Assembly: GCA_900155495.1 (NCBI GenBank)
Contig: FTLJ01000709.1
Coordinates: forward strand, 18,570 to 82,569
DNA from: Porogramme epimiltina
Lineage: Eukaryota > Basidiomycota > Agaricomycetes > Polyporales > Polyporaceae
Direction: 5' to 3'
Length of the DNA: 64,000 nt
In this document: in pieces, positions 33,801 to 46,620 of the stretch
How positions within the stretch are numbered: position 1 is the first letter of the stretch
Layout of the letters: each line of letters begins with the position of its first letter
The notes under the pieces: model-generated
What the model was told of the DNA's origin: nothing
Database searches by the model: none
The model's input: only the letters and a program-made list of their open reading frames with translations
Made by a program: the position numbers and the translations under genes

Positions 33801-35169
33801 TAATCTCCTGAGCTCCACTCCGGTTCGTTGTCGTCGTCACCAAGTTTCTGGAACTGGTAGAAGTAACTAATATCGGGCTCGTGAGCGTCGTGGATGAGTA
33901 GGAACTAGCGGAGAACTTACTGGTTGCCGAACTCTGACGCTACGAACAAAAACCCTGACTTCAGAATGCATAAACCGGAAGCGACAGGAACGGTGTCAAA
34001 GTACTTGATTTTGAGTGCCTTTACATCCTGCTCCTCGTGCTCGATGGTGACCTTATACAGATCACCTTCTTCACTCTGAAGGAGGAAGAAGAATGCGCCC
34101 TACAATGACTTCGTTAGCATTGTGTAACAAGCGTATATGAAGTGCGCATGCCTTCATCTTGTGCATGACAGCAGCAGTTATAATAATACCGCGGTCGGTG
34201 TCTTCTAACGGATGCTTCCTCCGGGGAATGGGGACACGATGTTGAGGGGAATCCATGTGCCGGTAGATGATATGGTCCTCGCAGCACACGAGAACCCCAG
34301 ACGGACCATCGTACCTATCCGATGTAGCTAATTGCCCACCTGGTACTTGCACAAGGAGATTTGCCCGAGGGTCCGTAGGCTCGCTCCACTTGCGCACGAC
34401 GTGATTGAGGCCGAGATCCAACTCATAGTACGTCAACATCTAGGGTGACACGTTAGTGAGCATAGCGTCAATCAAAACAAGGACCCACATACCTTCTCCG
34501 CATTGTTGAACGCCTCCCCGGTCGGGTCTTGATCGGAATCACTGTAGTCCACTTCTAGCGCAGCGAACGTAGGATTTTCGAAGCCAACGTCTAGACCAAC
34601 AATGTGGTGAATAATGGCGTTGTTTTTGTGTGCCTCCAAGGGAGATGAGATGGTGAGGTTCGCAGCAGCATCGCGGTTGAGAATGTAGACGAGCTTCGCC
34701 TTCTCCATAGCCGCGATCATAACACTGCGACCTTTGGGGTCCGTTGCGAGGTATTGTCCAGGAACGATTCGCCTTGCGCCGGACTTCCCGAAGGTCTCCT
34801 GGTGCACCTTGACGAAACTACTTGTCTTGGGGTCGTAATCCAGGATGACGATGCGTCCGGAGTCGGACCCTACGATCACATAATCTAAGAAGGCGCAAGA
34901 AGTGAATACAAAATAGAACAAACGGACACGTACAACGGCGCACCCTTGGTACCGCCCGTTAGCCTGAACGCAGCGAGAGACCTGATGGAGCCGAAGACAT
35001 CTGTGGCCACCACGGTCGCGACCTTTCCACTCTGTACGTCTGGCCGAAGGAGTTCAAGGCGAGTGCCACGCGACACGATGATCTCCTGCGTGCGGGATCC
35101 GGAGAAGTTCCCCGCGACGGCGTGGGTTATCGCGGTGGGGGGTTGGAGGGTGAGGTTGTACAAGTGCAT
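30807..35169 (-). CDS. Splicing factor 3B subunit 3 (SF3B3 / Rse1)
   Basis: About 13 exons encode roughly 1,200 residues. The first exon reads [40 protein letters not shown] and [10 protein letters not shown], very close to SF3B3. Later blocks include [95 protein letters not shown] and the terminal [20 protein letters not shown] followed by [17 protein letters not shown]. The protein is a three-beta-propeller relative of DDB1 and CPSF160 and belongs to the U2 snRNP SF3b complex that binds the intron branch site. The first residues separate it from DDB1 and CPSF160. All introns are short. The 3' end is convergent with orphan member 3, 103 bases away. Confidence 0.96.
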
Positions 35170-35521
35170 GACGAGAGCAAAAGAAAGCGGAAGTCAAGCA
35201 AAGCAAAGGGAATGTGGAACGCTAGGCGCCGCGGCACGCCGGGAATGCCACCACCTAGAACAGCCAGAAAGCTGCAGCGAGTGGGCGGGGGGAGGAGGGG
35301 CAAGGAGACGAGGCGAGACCCGTGGACGAGGAGGCACGTCCGCTCAAACATGCGCGCGTGGGGTTTCAGGGTCCTTGCTAGAGTGTTGAGGACCCTGGTC
35401 ACCCCAGGGCTTGGGTGGCAGCCTAACGCCAATACACCCTCTCGAGCTACAGTATTATACATAGTACACGCGAATCAGGTATATTATACGTATGATACAG
35501 TAAGCCATCATCTAAGAGTCG
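35170..35521. other. Intergenic region between SF3B3 and topoisomerase III genes
   Basis: The 352 bases contain the SF3B3 promoter and topoisomerase 3' flank. No further feature. Confidence 0.5.
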
Positions 35522-38500
35522 TCAGTAGTCCTCTTCGTCAAAGTCAACGAAACTAGATGACGATTTCCTCCGTCCTCGACTACTCGATTTGCCCCCTCGT
35601 CCTCTTCCCCTGCCTCGCTTGCCCCCTCGTGTAGACTTCCTTGACGAGCTCGCACCGCTTGAGCCTCCAGGACATGCTGTGGGCAGCTTCAATACCGATG
35701 CAGAAAGGGGAAGCTTATGTCGCTTACCATTACTATAATGACCCGCTTTACCGCATTTGAAACATGTGTTTCCTGATGAACTTCCGCCACCGCTGCCACC
35801 GCCGCCAGCGCGTCCATTTGGGCATGCTAAAGGCCCGTGAGCACTGAAATCGGTTGTTCAGGTATCCGGAACGACGTACCGTTGCTAAAGTGTCCCTCTT
35901 GGCCACATTTGAAGCAAGCATTACTAGATGAACCGCCACCACCACCATTGTCGCCGAAACTCCTGGACTTCTTCGCAGGAGGGCCACTATTTGGACAAGC
36001 TAAACAAAGAGATATGAGTATGATTCCTACTACCTAAGCGTCGAGAAACTCACCATTTGCCCAATGCCCTTCCTCCCCACATTGGAAGCATCCGCCACCA
36101 TGGCCTCCGTCGTTGCTGGTGTTCGAGTAACTTCGTTGAGGCTGTCCCGGAGCACCCACCGCCTCATCCTCCCACTCGAAGTAGCCACAACGCTCCTCCC
36201 TCGACTGCTTCGAACACGACCAGTACTTCCGCCCCTTGTTAGCTCCGGTCGTCGTCTCTCTCAGTGTCGACGCGAGGTTGCACTGACAGCGGCGCTGTCC
36301 TCCTCTCGTCCCGGGAGCGACAGAGCTCAAGGGGCGCTTCGACGGGACGGACGTTGACGAGGGTGCGCGGGAATTGGTGGCGAATGTCGATGGCCCCGCT
36401 GAGTTGGACGGACCATCGAACCACTGGAAGAAGTTGCAGACCTTGTTCTCACATGTCCAGAATTTGCGCCCCTTGTTCTCGTTGTCCTTCACCACCGTAC
36501 GCTCAGCGGCTTTGTCACCGCATGTACATTCGGGAGGTGCGGCGCCTGAGTTGGAAGAGGGTGGTGCCTGCCGCGATGAAGGAGGACGCGGAGCGGGAGC
36601 TTGACGTGAGGTCGGTGGACGAGGTGCGGGCGGAGCGCTCGGAGCTTCATCACTCCAATCTAACATAGAAAATGTCAGCGGGGATAAAGTTCGCTATACA
36701 GAGGGACGTACAGTCGTCGCTGTCTTCGGCAGCAAGTGCTGCTGGTGCGGGTGCAGGCGGAGGCGGAGGTGGAGGCGGCGGCCGATAGTCGGTGGAGGTG
36801 GAAGCTCCGCCGCGTCCTCTACCTCGTCTAGAACCAGCTGTGGCCGACCCTCGCGATGTAGCGGCTCCTCTGGCAGCTCCTCTGGCAGTTCCCCTGGCTC
36901 GAGTGACACCACGGGCACCACGCCCACGCCCACGCCCTCTTCCACCCCCTCCTCCATTGCCGTTTCCCCCGTCGTCGTCGTCATCATCACTGTCGTGAGC
37001 CTCTCCTAGGTCGATCTCAGGAACTGGTCCATGACCGACTATACGGTGACCAACAGCCTAGAAGGTCTGATGAGCGGAATGAAGATTAGGACGGTGAATA
37101 CTACGAACATCCATAAGTTTCTGGAACTCGATCTTTGTCTTCATGAACATCTCTTTGTATCGTTCAATGCTCTCGTCCATAACCTCATGCTTGGTCTTGT
37201 TGCCCTGACATATATCTACCATGCGACGTTCGGTCTACAGAAGCCCTTAGGTCCTTCCTAGCAGCACGTGGGGGGAATCGTACCTCGCGTCTAAGCTCAG
37301 GTTTACTCAAACTCTGGTCGAAACCAATCAGGTCGTAGCCTTCAACCAGTCCGATACCCAGGGTTGAAGGGATGAGGTATTTCGTCTTGCCTCGCATTCG
37401 TTCGACCACGTAACCACGATCGATGATGGTCTGTATATGCTGGGCAATGGTTGCGTCCGTCCCTGCCGCATACTTGTCAGTTGACATCAATACCCTACAT
37501 GCACGTGCATACCGATCCCATGCTCGTCCATGAGACTGACTAAATCGGCTTCGGTGAGGAGCGTGGGCTTGGAGGTGTTACCCTCGTCAAGACGACATTC
37601 TGTGGGAATGAACGTTTCGCCCTCTTGGAATTGCGGCAGCTCCTTATCTGACCACTTGTCGTAGGGGAAGACCTCCAGATAATTTCGTTCTCGAACCGTC
37701 AACCCTAGGCCCCTATCATCAGCCGAATACTGGCAGCTCTACTCGGGATCGTACCTGTCGCGTAAAACTCCTCTTCACCGTACTTGACGTCTATGGTTGT
37801 CTGCCAGCCTAACGCGTCTTTAGAACAGCATGCAAGGAACCGTCTAGTGATGTACTCGTAGACGCGTTTTTCGTCCCCAGCGAGGTTACCGGCGTGCGCG
37901 GTAGGATGAATCGGAGGATGTGCGTGGTCGTCGTGCTTGCCTCGCCTCGGAGCGTTGAAGCCGCCATTTTGAAGACTAAAAGCGTAAGGAATGTCAGCAG
38001 ATAGACGATACTCTAATGATGAGACATACCCGTTGGCGAATCCGCCCCAGGCTGGATCGGCAGCCTGCTTGCCTATAAGAGTCATGAAGTCGAACTGACG
38101 ATCGTAAACATCCGTCTCTGTACGAGGATAGGACAAAAATCCTTGTTGATACAAGCGTTCTGCTATCTGAGAGAATGGTCAGCCATTTACATAGCATTCG
38201 GTCTGGCTACCCACATCGAGCACTTTTTTGGGTGAGATCTTCAGTAACCTTGAGCCGGCTTTTTGCAGGTCAACAGTTGTAAGAGGATATGGCTTGCTAC
38301 GTCACCTCTTAGCTTAGATTCTGTCACCGTGTAGGAGGCACCTCACAATTTCTTTGTCTCCTTGGACGTGACTTTAGTCACCCGTGCCATATGACTCTCC
38401 AGTGCTGCTTCATAGAGCGCCCATGCAGCCGGAAGGTCGAAGAGATGACCTCGCCGCCATGTGAACTCGGTCTCCACTGGATCGTCCCCCGTGGGTGACG

Positions 38501-39382
38501 GTCGCGTGAGAGATAGGTAGATGTACCAGAACTGTTCGGGCGTGAAGTTCTTTACTTTGTTGTACCGAGCAACGACAAAACCCAGCGTAGGGAATTGACA
38601 CGGCCCTGTGAGGATATAGACCAATAAATCGCTTAAAATGACGCATTGAGAGCCGTCACCACACACCATAAGAAACAACCTCTTTCTTCAACGCTTCGTA
38701 ACGTCTCTGCAAGTTCAATGTCTGTAACCGCGTGAATGCAGAACCAACCCTAAGGTCTAGGTATATGCGGGCTTCAACAGCGTTTGACTGAGCCATGTCA
38801 AGTTGAATTGGGTGTTGAGCGGCATTATGGATTTGCCTAGGGCACAGAAGGTGAAAGGGAGTCGAGTAGATGGGTGTATATACGTACTGGGCAATGATGG
38901 CGCTGAACCTCGCTCGGCGAACCTGTATGTTCGCATTGCTCCGCCTGCATATCCTCGCAATCTCTGCACCAATATTCTCGCCTTCTCTATCACAGTCCGT
39001 CCATATCATGAGCATTTGGGCACCTCTAGCTTCGTTGCGGAGATTCTGAGCAATAGTGTTCGCATCGGGCTTGACTTTACTTTCTATGGGAGCATCGAAC
39101 AATGCAAATGGATCGCAAGAGGTCCATTTGGAATACATGGGGTTGAAGTCGTAATCCATTACGTGGCCAGTTACGGCTGTAACAGTAAAGGAAGCATTCA
39201 TCTGAGGATAGTCGAAATCATAATTCTTGATGTACTTGTTGGCACTGTTACGCTATTTCACAATCAGCATGCTTCAACGGCATGTCTGGAAGGCTACCCA
39301 CTGTTCTGAACTGCCCACCGGAAAGGATTTGGGTGATGGACTTTGATATAGACGGCTTTTCAGCCACACAAAGGATCCTCAT
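35522..39382 (-). CDS. DNA topoisomerase III with GRF and CCHC zinc-finger tail
   Basis: A long multi-exon gene. It starts MRILCVAEKPSISKSITQIL (Toprim domain, first acidic residue in VAEKPS), followed by MNASFTVTAVTGHVMDYDF, WTDCDREGENIGAEIARIC (the Toprim DxD site) and the catalytic block QQGFLSYPRTETDVYD, where the Tyr of YPRTET cuts DNA. Further family blocks are HDDHAHPPIHPTAHAGNL and LMDEHGIGTDATIAQHIQTI. The C-terminal tail is RG-rich and then Pro/Ala-rich. It contains two GRF-type zinc fingers (CGDKAAERTVVKDNENKGRK and CNLASTLRETTTGANKGRKY) and three CCHC knuckles (CFQCGEEGHWANAC, CFKCGQEGHFSNAC, CFKCGKAGHYSNAC). The protein ends in an acidic FVDFDEEDY. Type IA topoisomerase III acts with RecQ helicases to dissolve recombination intermediates. 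The function is clear. Confidence 0.95.
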
Positions 39383-39941
39383 CGTGCCTTCAGGAAGATT
39401 GGGAGAAGACTGACGGAGGACACGAGTAGATGGTGGTGTAGAGAGGAGGACCAGTTCTTGGTGTAGTTTCCTATGACTGCAAGTGGGAGTCCAGCGCGCG
39501 GCGGTGACAACCTTGCGGGAAACCTTGAGGGTCAAAAGTCCGAAGAGGCTTGCCGCAGGGCCAGGGGAAGCGTAAAGGAAGGAGTACAACAGGTTGTGAG
39601 TGGCCTCAATGCAAGAGGCGCATTGACCAGGAGAGGAGATGAGCGTTATAAAGAAGAGAAGGTCGGATGGTGGTGGCACAGTGCCGACGCAGGCCACAGC
39701 GCGTACGGTTACGCGACGCGACGCGTCTCCTGTCAACACGCGCGATTTTATTCACGTGACCGTCCTTCCAGATTAGGCGCGCCCAATTTCTGCTACTATG
39801 AAATTCGTGCATGGTGTACAATTGAGTGAATACGCAGAGGGGCCTGGGAGACCCTACGAGAGGTCTTCATAAAAAGATTCAACACATCCTCTTTAAGATA
39901 ACGAATACGTGGGGAGGCAGAAAAGAGGGCTACCGAGTATC
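39383..39941. other. Intergenic region between topoisomerase III and UTP25 genes
   Basis: The 559 bases hold the topoisomerase promoter and the UTP25 3' flank. No gene seen. Confidence 0.5.
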
Positions 39942-42448
39942 TCATGCTCCCCTCTTAACCAGCTCTACCGCACCTTCAGTCCCTGCGATGCGCTCTAACC
40001 TCAGCCAGTCGTACTTCGAATAAAGAACCCGGCATGTTATGTCAGAAGCATCCACGCCATCATCCAAGAACGGATACGAAAGGAACTCGGTGTAAAACTG
40101 AGGATGATCTGGAGGGCCGTAGAAGACAAGGTTGCGAATTCCACGGAGCTTATACCTGTGTTAATTGTGGGTGAATATACTTAGAATGAAGACAACGAAG
40201 AAAATCACAGACCGCCTGAAAAAGTGAAACCTCTCGCTCACAAGCAAGAACGCCTTCTTGCCAGAAAAGAACGCTTGTCTCGCGCGGGAGATGTCCTGGT
40301 TCGAAGAATATCTATTGGAGCCGTCAGCCAAGTAATGATGGCCTACGGAGTGATACGCACTCGGACAGAACGGCGAAGGAGGTTCCGACGTTTTTGCGGA
40401 AATGATTTTGAACTCGGATAAAGTCGAATGAAGATGGGACAAAGACGACCGTATTCGCGCTCTGGACGGCAGACTTCATAACCGACGGGAGCATCTACAC
40501 AACAAGTAAGCGAATAGAACCGCCTACTTTCTGTGAACTTTTACCTGTGTTACGAAATACTCAAAGCGCTTTTCAGGTTCGTCTCTGGGGTTCCTGCAGG
40601 TGAATTGGACGAAGTTCTGTCCCGGAGATAAGCAAAGGTGACGGATGTCTCGTACGGAAGCGAAGCTACCTGGTCGATCCCTTCAGGTACGTCGATGGGC
40701 GACCATTTTCGTTCAGAGCGTACCCTACCTGCAACGTTCTTCAGTGATTGATTGAAGAGTGCGCGAGTCTCGGGGGTCTCGTATGCCGAAAGTAAGATAG
40801 TCTGACGCAAGTACGCAGCACTGAACACAGGTTAGAGAAGGCACCTAACGCGATCTTAGTACTTGCACTCACTGGCCATCTAGATACCATGGCTTTATGC
40901 GAGAAAAGTCGACGTCATGCGACTCTTTCGGCATCTGGTTCAGGTGATTGAACACGAACTAAAATAGACTTTTAGTAAGAATGCGGAGACGCAACACGAA
41001 GCTCCTACCTGCACATGTTCCCAGTTCTGCATGGTAAGCGCGTCCATTTGGTCCACAATGAGCACCTCTATAGAGGAGAGGAAATCCCCATTCCTGGCGG
41101 CAAGCAGTTAGCGCATACACATGCACAAGATTCCGCCAGGCTTACTTCTCTTTCTCAATGGACATTCGGAGGCCAAGCGGACTCGCTACGATCAAGTCAC
41201 AACCATAGAAGTCGGCAAACAGCTTGACACTCTTCTTGGTGAGTTTCACGCCTAACCTGAAGCTGTCGTCCACATTCCCCTTGAACATTTCGGCATGATC
41301 CCGAGGGTACGCGCCAGCTTCCGCGCTGGCCAACTTGTCCACTGCGCCGGCGGGCAGCCCATATTCCGACTGAAAACGCGCATTGTTCTCGATCTGGTAA
41401 TGGGAAGCGGGTGTGTGTGCAGTGAGAGCCGATATCCAGCGGAGCGCAAACGAGCGGAAGGGGAGGAGGATGAGCACAGAAGGTCTTGTAAAGCCTTGGT
41501 CTTGCACATCCTCGGGTGGTGGGTTACCGGCCTTCGTTGCATGCGAAATCCGCTCGTTATTTTTCATGATGCGTCGCCGCTTTCTGGGTTCATTTACGTC
41601 GGGATATTTTGAATGGACCGAAGGCATTGGAGCTTACCTGACAACGTGATTGAGAGCATGTAAAGTGAGGGTTTCACGGAAGCTCGGCTGAGTCTCCAAC
41701 GATGTCCGTGTCACATAGAGATCACGGTAAGATGACAACGTGTTTAAAAGGTCGCTCTGAAGCTCTACCACCTCTGTTTCCTTTAGCGTCAGCACGAGGT
41801 TGGCAACCAGCGTTTCAACAAAAACACACCTCGAGGGAGTTTGGCCTGTCTCGCTTCCATCGGCTCTCGTAGCTTTTGGGAGATCTGAGCCATGATGAGG
41901 ACCTGACAAGCGATTTATACATGAAAGAGGATGCGCGCACCTTATGCTTCGTCCCAGAGACATTTGAGTACTCGGCGCCCTCGGGCACGGACTCTACCAC
42001 TGCTCCCAGTCTACCGCACTTCTCTCTACTGGACGACCATTGTCTTTCATCCACCGCTTCGCGCGACTTCTCAGATAGAATGGTCGGTTTCAGCCCAAAG
42101 TGAGCTTCATATATATCCGAGGTGACTTCTGTACACAATGTTGTAGTGGCGTAATGCCTCAAACAATCCACACTCACCGGGGTCGTCGTCGTCCGCAGCA
42201 TCCGCCTCTGCGTCCTCCGCGCCATTTTGTTTGAGCTCCGCCTCCTTTGCACCCTCATCCTCCGAAGGCGAAATGGTAGTCTCTTCTTGTGGCACGAACT
42301 GAACGGCGCGCTTCTTGTTTAGCTTCTCCGAGGGCTTATTTTCTTCATAGAATGTGCGTTTTCTCTTCCCAGTTTTCGTTGCTGAGACATTGAGCAATGT
42401 CAAGAGACGCGTAGTCGTGGAACTTGATTCGTCTATACCCATGGCCAA
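39942..42448 (-). CDS. U3 small nucleolar RNA-associated protein 25 (UTP25 / DEF-like)
   Basis: A multi-exon gene starting [20 protein letters not shown] at 42448. An acidic N-terminal part ([20 protein letters not shown]) is followed by the conserved helicase-like but catalytically dead body: [159 protein letters not shown] and [18 protein letters not shown]. These match the digestive-organ-expansion-factor/UTP25 family of the small-subunit processome. The protein ends in ELVKRGA. It works in the nucleolus in 18S rRNA maturation. Confidence 0.93.
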
Positions 42449-42979
42449 GCAGGGGGGGAGGGAGGGGGAAAGGTGAAGGCCGAATACTTGGAGGAAGGGC
42501 TGAGCGCAATAATTCTCGACTCGCGCACCTCGATCGAGATCCGCACGGTGATCGGGCGCCTAAACACCACTGAGGACAGGTCTATTTTCTTCCGGATCCT
42601 CTCTGATAAGTACGTAGTCACAGACCTAACGTTACAACCCTTGCGCTTCAGACAGGAAACTTGAAAGATGTCCTCCGTTGTCCCAAAAACATGAAACAAT
42701 ATCACCACAGGAATCCTAGTCACATGTTACCGCATTCAGCAGATTTACCGTTGTCCATCGCAAGCGCTGTTTCACTTGAGAGCTGAATGTCTTACCGGCT
42801 GGCAACAACTACCACGAAGAGAACCAACGCGTATTATCATAAACCATCGTCCAATTCAAATAATTACATAGAAGGTAAAACATAGAAAATACCAAGGCAA
42901 ATGATCCAAAGCTGTTCATGAGTTCATGTGCCAGTAGGCGGCATGCCGGTGTCCATCCGTCCTCATAGCCTAGAGTCGT
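42449..42979. other. Intergenic region between UTP25 and SEY1 genes
   Basis: The 531 bases hold the UTP25 promoter and SEY1 3' flank. No other feature. Confidence 0.5.
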
Positions 42980-45900
42980 TTACATGGGCTCAACCTTTAC
43001 CCGCCGCCGCACCTCACCATTATCCGGCGAGTAGCTGCGGGGGCGTGCTGAGCGCACGGGTTGTGTCATTTGAGGCTGCGTGAAGTGCTCTCGGAGTCGG
43101 CTCTCGACTTGGCGGTGGACCTAGAAGTATGCTCGATGAGCGTGTGCAAGTACGCGGATGATGTGATGAGACTTACTTCGCCCCCAAGCGTCCTGAGAAT
43201 CTGGAACACGGGCCCAACCATACCGAGCTGGACGATCATCCACCTGTGCTCTACTGTTAGTGATGATAAATGGCGAGTGCGGGGGAGGGGCACTGACGCA
43301 GAAGCTAGCAACAACAGTAACATCGCAAAGTAGAGCGGGTTGAACAGTACGACCATAGCCTCGTTCCAGCCCAGCACGACGAGCACGCCGTACATCCAGT
43401 ATGGGATCTGTGCCACGCTTGATACCGTGCTCCGCTTCGCTTCGACGTAATACGCGTCTGCGTCTTTGCGGAAGCGGTTCGTAAGATCCAGGGACTTCGT
43501 CTCGGAGAATATGACGAGGGTTGCGGGGAAGTCGAACTCCTCGGAATTGGTCAACGAGTCGGGGGACTCAGATTCAAGGCTGAACTCGAGAGACGGATCG
43601 GTTGGCTTGATCTTCCAGTAAAGCGGGATCAGTTCAAGAGTCTGTCATTGTTTTGTCAATGGCTCGTCCAGACGTGAATGACATAAACAAACATGCCTGC
43701 TCCTTCGCCTTCTTGAACGCACCGTCGATGTCATCTTCAGGCTTCCACACGCGTGGGGTACCTTCGTCATCATAGCGGAAGCGTTCCTCGAAGAACGTCC
43801 GAAGTTTGCCAAGGAAGATTGCGTCTGAAGTCTGTTCGTCTATCTTCGCGCGCAGCGCTAGCCAGGCACGCTTGCGGAGAGTAGTGAGTGCCGTCGTATT
43901 CTCTTCCTCAGTGCAGTCGAAACCTAAGATAGAGGTCAGAAAGAACGAGACAGGAGAGGTAATACCTATCACATACTCTTCGCTTTCGCGAGGTATGATG
44001 ACTCGGCTTTGTCAAGAGTGTCACGGAAGGTCTTGAGGATCTTGTCCCACATGTCGTGCGTAGGCTTGTTTAAGTACAGCTCCACGGGGTCGGCGATCTG
44101 CTTCTTGAAGTTACGCTGCGGGAGATGAACTCAGTGCGCTTCCCAAGCATGCGAAGACGCAGTGTGTACCTCGATAACGTTCACCATCTTCTTCGTCTCG
44201 TCCTTCCTGCATTGATCCGCGACCACGCGAGCCTCCTCGCGAAGAAGACCGAGCTCCTCCTCGTATGACCAGTCGGTTCCCTCAACAAGTGCCTCCTGCG
44301 CGGCCTCAAGGAAGCGTTTCTCAAGGCGAGACCGCGCCGCAGTGACGACCTCGGCGAAGTTGTAGCCCTCGCCACGCATGCCTTCGAGCATCTCCTTCTT
44401 GTAGTTTCCGAGACATGCTTTGTGCAGGTTCTTGAGCTGCCCGAGGAACAGGGGCGAGAGCGTCGAATCAAGCACGCCCACAAGGTCTGCGCGCTTACGC
44501 TTGTACACCCCCTGGTGGTAGCGCGACGCGTCGCGGTCATACCGGTCTGGAAGGCCACTTCAGCAGCCGCCCTGGAAAGCTGGACTGGCGGACATACCCA
44601 GCGCCTGTGTCCTCCAAGCTCGCATCATCTTGCCCAGTCCCTCGACCACCTTGCCAGATTCGATAGGCCTCTTTTGAGGTTTGGCTTGCTCGTTGAACTC
44701 GGTCAGGGCCGCACTCGAGATCTCGTCACAGCGGAACTGCGCGAGAAGCTCTCGCTGAGTGGGCAAGTCCAAGTCCTTGTTGGTTTGCACTTGTTCCTGC
44801 AATTGCATGTCAGTGTCGCGGACATGGCGAAAAGCGCGTCAAACAAACCCAAATGCCCTCCATGTAAAACGCGACACCGTCCGCGGGGATGCGCTTATGG
44901 TACGCAGGCGAGAATACGAAGTCTTCCCTAGACTTTTCGGTGAACCGCTTCCTCAATTCGATAGTTTCGCTCTCGAACTTGTCCGCGGCAAGGACCTTGT
45001 GGGGAAGGGCGGCGAAGGAAAGGTCGAAGTAATCCGAAAGCTGCCTATCCTTCAACTCCGAAGGCTTCGAGAGGGTATCCCAAATCTTCTGCATGTCGGC
45101 GGTCAAAGTCGCCTGGAGGTTGGCCAGCGGCGTGGTGCCGATGAAATCACGGATGACGAACAAGAGAAGAGTTCGCTGATTGCGCCTACACAACGATTAG
45201 GGACGTCCCCAAACGACTGCTGAGACAGCGCCTACCCATCAGGCGTTTTCTTTCCAAATAGACCCAGGTTAACCTCGAACACAGTCTTCAGCAGGCCCAT
45301 GTTGGCACCCTGGTAGAGACCGACTTGGTGCTCCCAAATATTTACGATCAGGACCTCGGAAGACGCCAGGGAGAACAGCGCAGACTTGCGCTCGAAGTCC
45401 TACAGCCCAGGGTGAGATTCAATTGAACTTCTGACACTGGCGGACAAACCTGGTCTTCACCACGTTCCCTTCCATCCGTTCCCTCCACGTCCATAACTAA
45501 CACATTCATACCCTTGCCCTTACACATCCAGATACCTGACAACTAGCATTAGTAAATGACTTAACCCTTGCCAATGACGAAGCTATGAGTATAGAAACAT
45601 TGTGATGCATTGGCCGCCGTCATGGCGGGTGGACGTATGTTAAACCCCAATGTGAACGTCTTTCCACAGACAATACCACGCGGCCATAGGTCCACGTGAG
45701 GCACAAGACCGCGTGCGTCAAGCCGATCCCACAGAAACGTGTGCACGGTTGAGAGCGCATCGCGGGGATGTGCGTGCGCGAAGGCACGCAGGGGGTTTGG
45801 CATTAGACTCACCCTTGGTCGTCTGTTGTCGTCGAGTCTCGTCCATGACGTCAAAGTTCGTGCCAAATAGTCGGTTGAGCAAAGTACCTGCGGGGGTCGG

Positions 45901-46253
45901 ATGAGGAAGGTAAAGAAAGTTTCTAGGTCGATACATACTTTTGCCGGTAGATTGTGAACCGAAGACTGCAACAAGATTGTAGTCGAAGCCAGCATGTTGG
46001 AGTCCCCACTTCTCTATCTGCTTGTCCAAGTCTTGGCTGTGACACCGGTCGCGTTTAAGATTTCATAGGAAGCATGAAGAAGGCGTAGAGCGTACCTAAA
46101 CTCTTTCTCGTCGTTGATTATCTGCGTGCGTTCCGCGCTTGCATCCGGAGCGGCCGTGGTGCCATTCACATAACGGCCATTGGGTATCCGGCCGGCGGAA
46201 GACGACTCCTCAGGCTTCTGGAGCGTAGAAGATTGCGTTGCTGGCTGTGCCAT
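42980..46253 (-). CDS. SEY1 / RHD3-type dynamin-like GTPase of the endoplasmic reticulum
   Basis: Starts [20 protein letters not shown] at 46253. The GTPase domain has the P-loop [20 protein letters not shown], then [34 protein letters not shown] with GRERGEDQ (switch/G3) and [20 protein letters not shown] (the RD box in place of the usual G4). A long helical bundle follows ([40 protein letters not shown]). Near the C-terminus are two close transmembrane segments ([20 protein letters not shown] and [20 protein letters not shown]), then a basic amphipathic tail ([16 protein letters not shown]). SEY1 fuses ER tubules with one another. One intron (45536..45812) is 277 bases, far longer than the others. 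The gene is divergent from the AFG1-like gene. Confidence 0.95.
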
Positions 46254-46620
46254 GTGGCAGGTGGATAGAATACAGAGCCAATGGAGATGTCTAGAGGCTG
46301 AGAGATGTGGTAGGACTGGCAAGTTCGCGATTCCTTTCCGAGCCCTTCGCCTGCAATATGAGCCAGACACGTGACGGGAGTGCTGGCACCAGGTGTTTAC
46401 GCCCAAAAAGGCACCTTTGCTCTGCTTGGCGACTACAGACTCCCATGCGACGGCTGTACTACGACGTAAGCGCCTGGGACTGCCCTCTGCCCGTGCCTCC
46501 AACGCGAAGCCCGGCTTCATCCTCATCACGGCGCTCGATGCTTCCTGCCGTGCTTAAACCGTCAACAGGTCGCCGGTTATCTATTCAAACGCCTGGTAGC
46601 AGGCAGGCAGCGAACGTAAA
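46254..46620. promoter_or_regulatory. Shared promoter region of SEY1 and the AFG1-like gene
   Basis: The 367 bases separate two divergent start codons. Both promoters must lie here. No TATA box or known site is evident. Confidence 0.5.
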
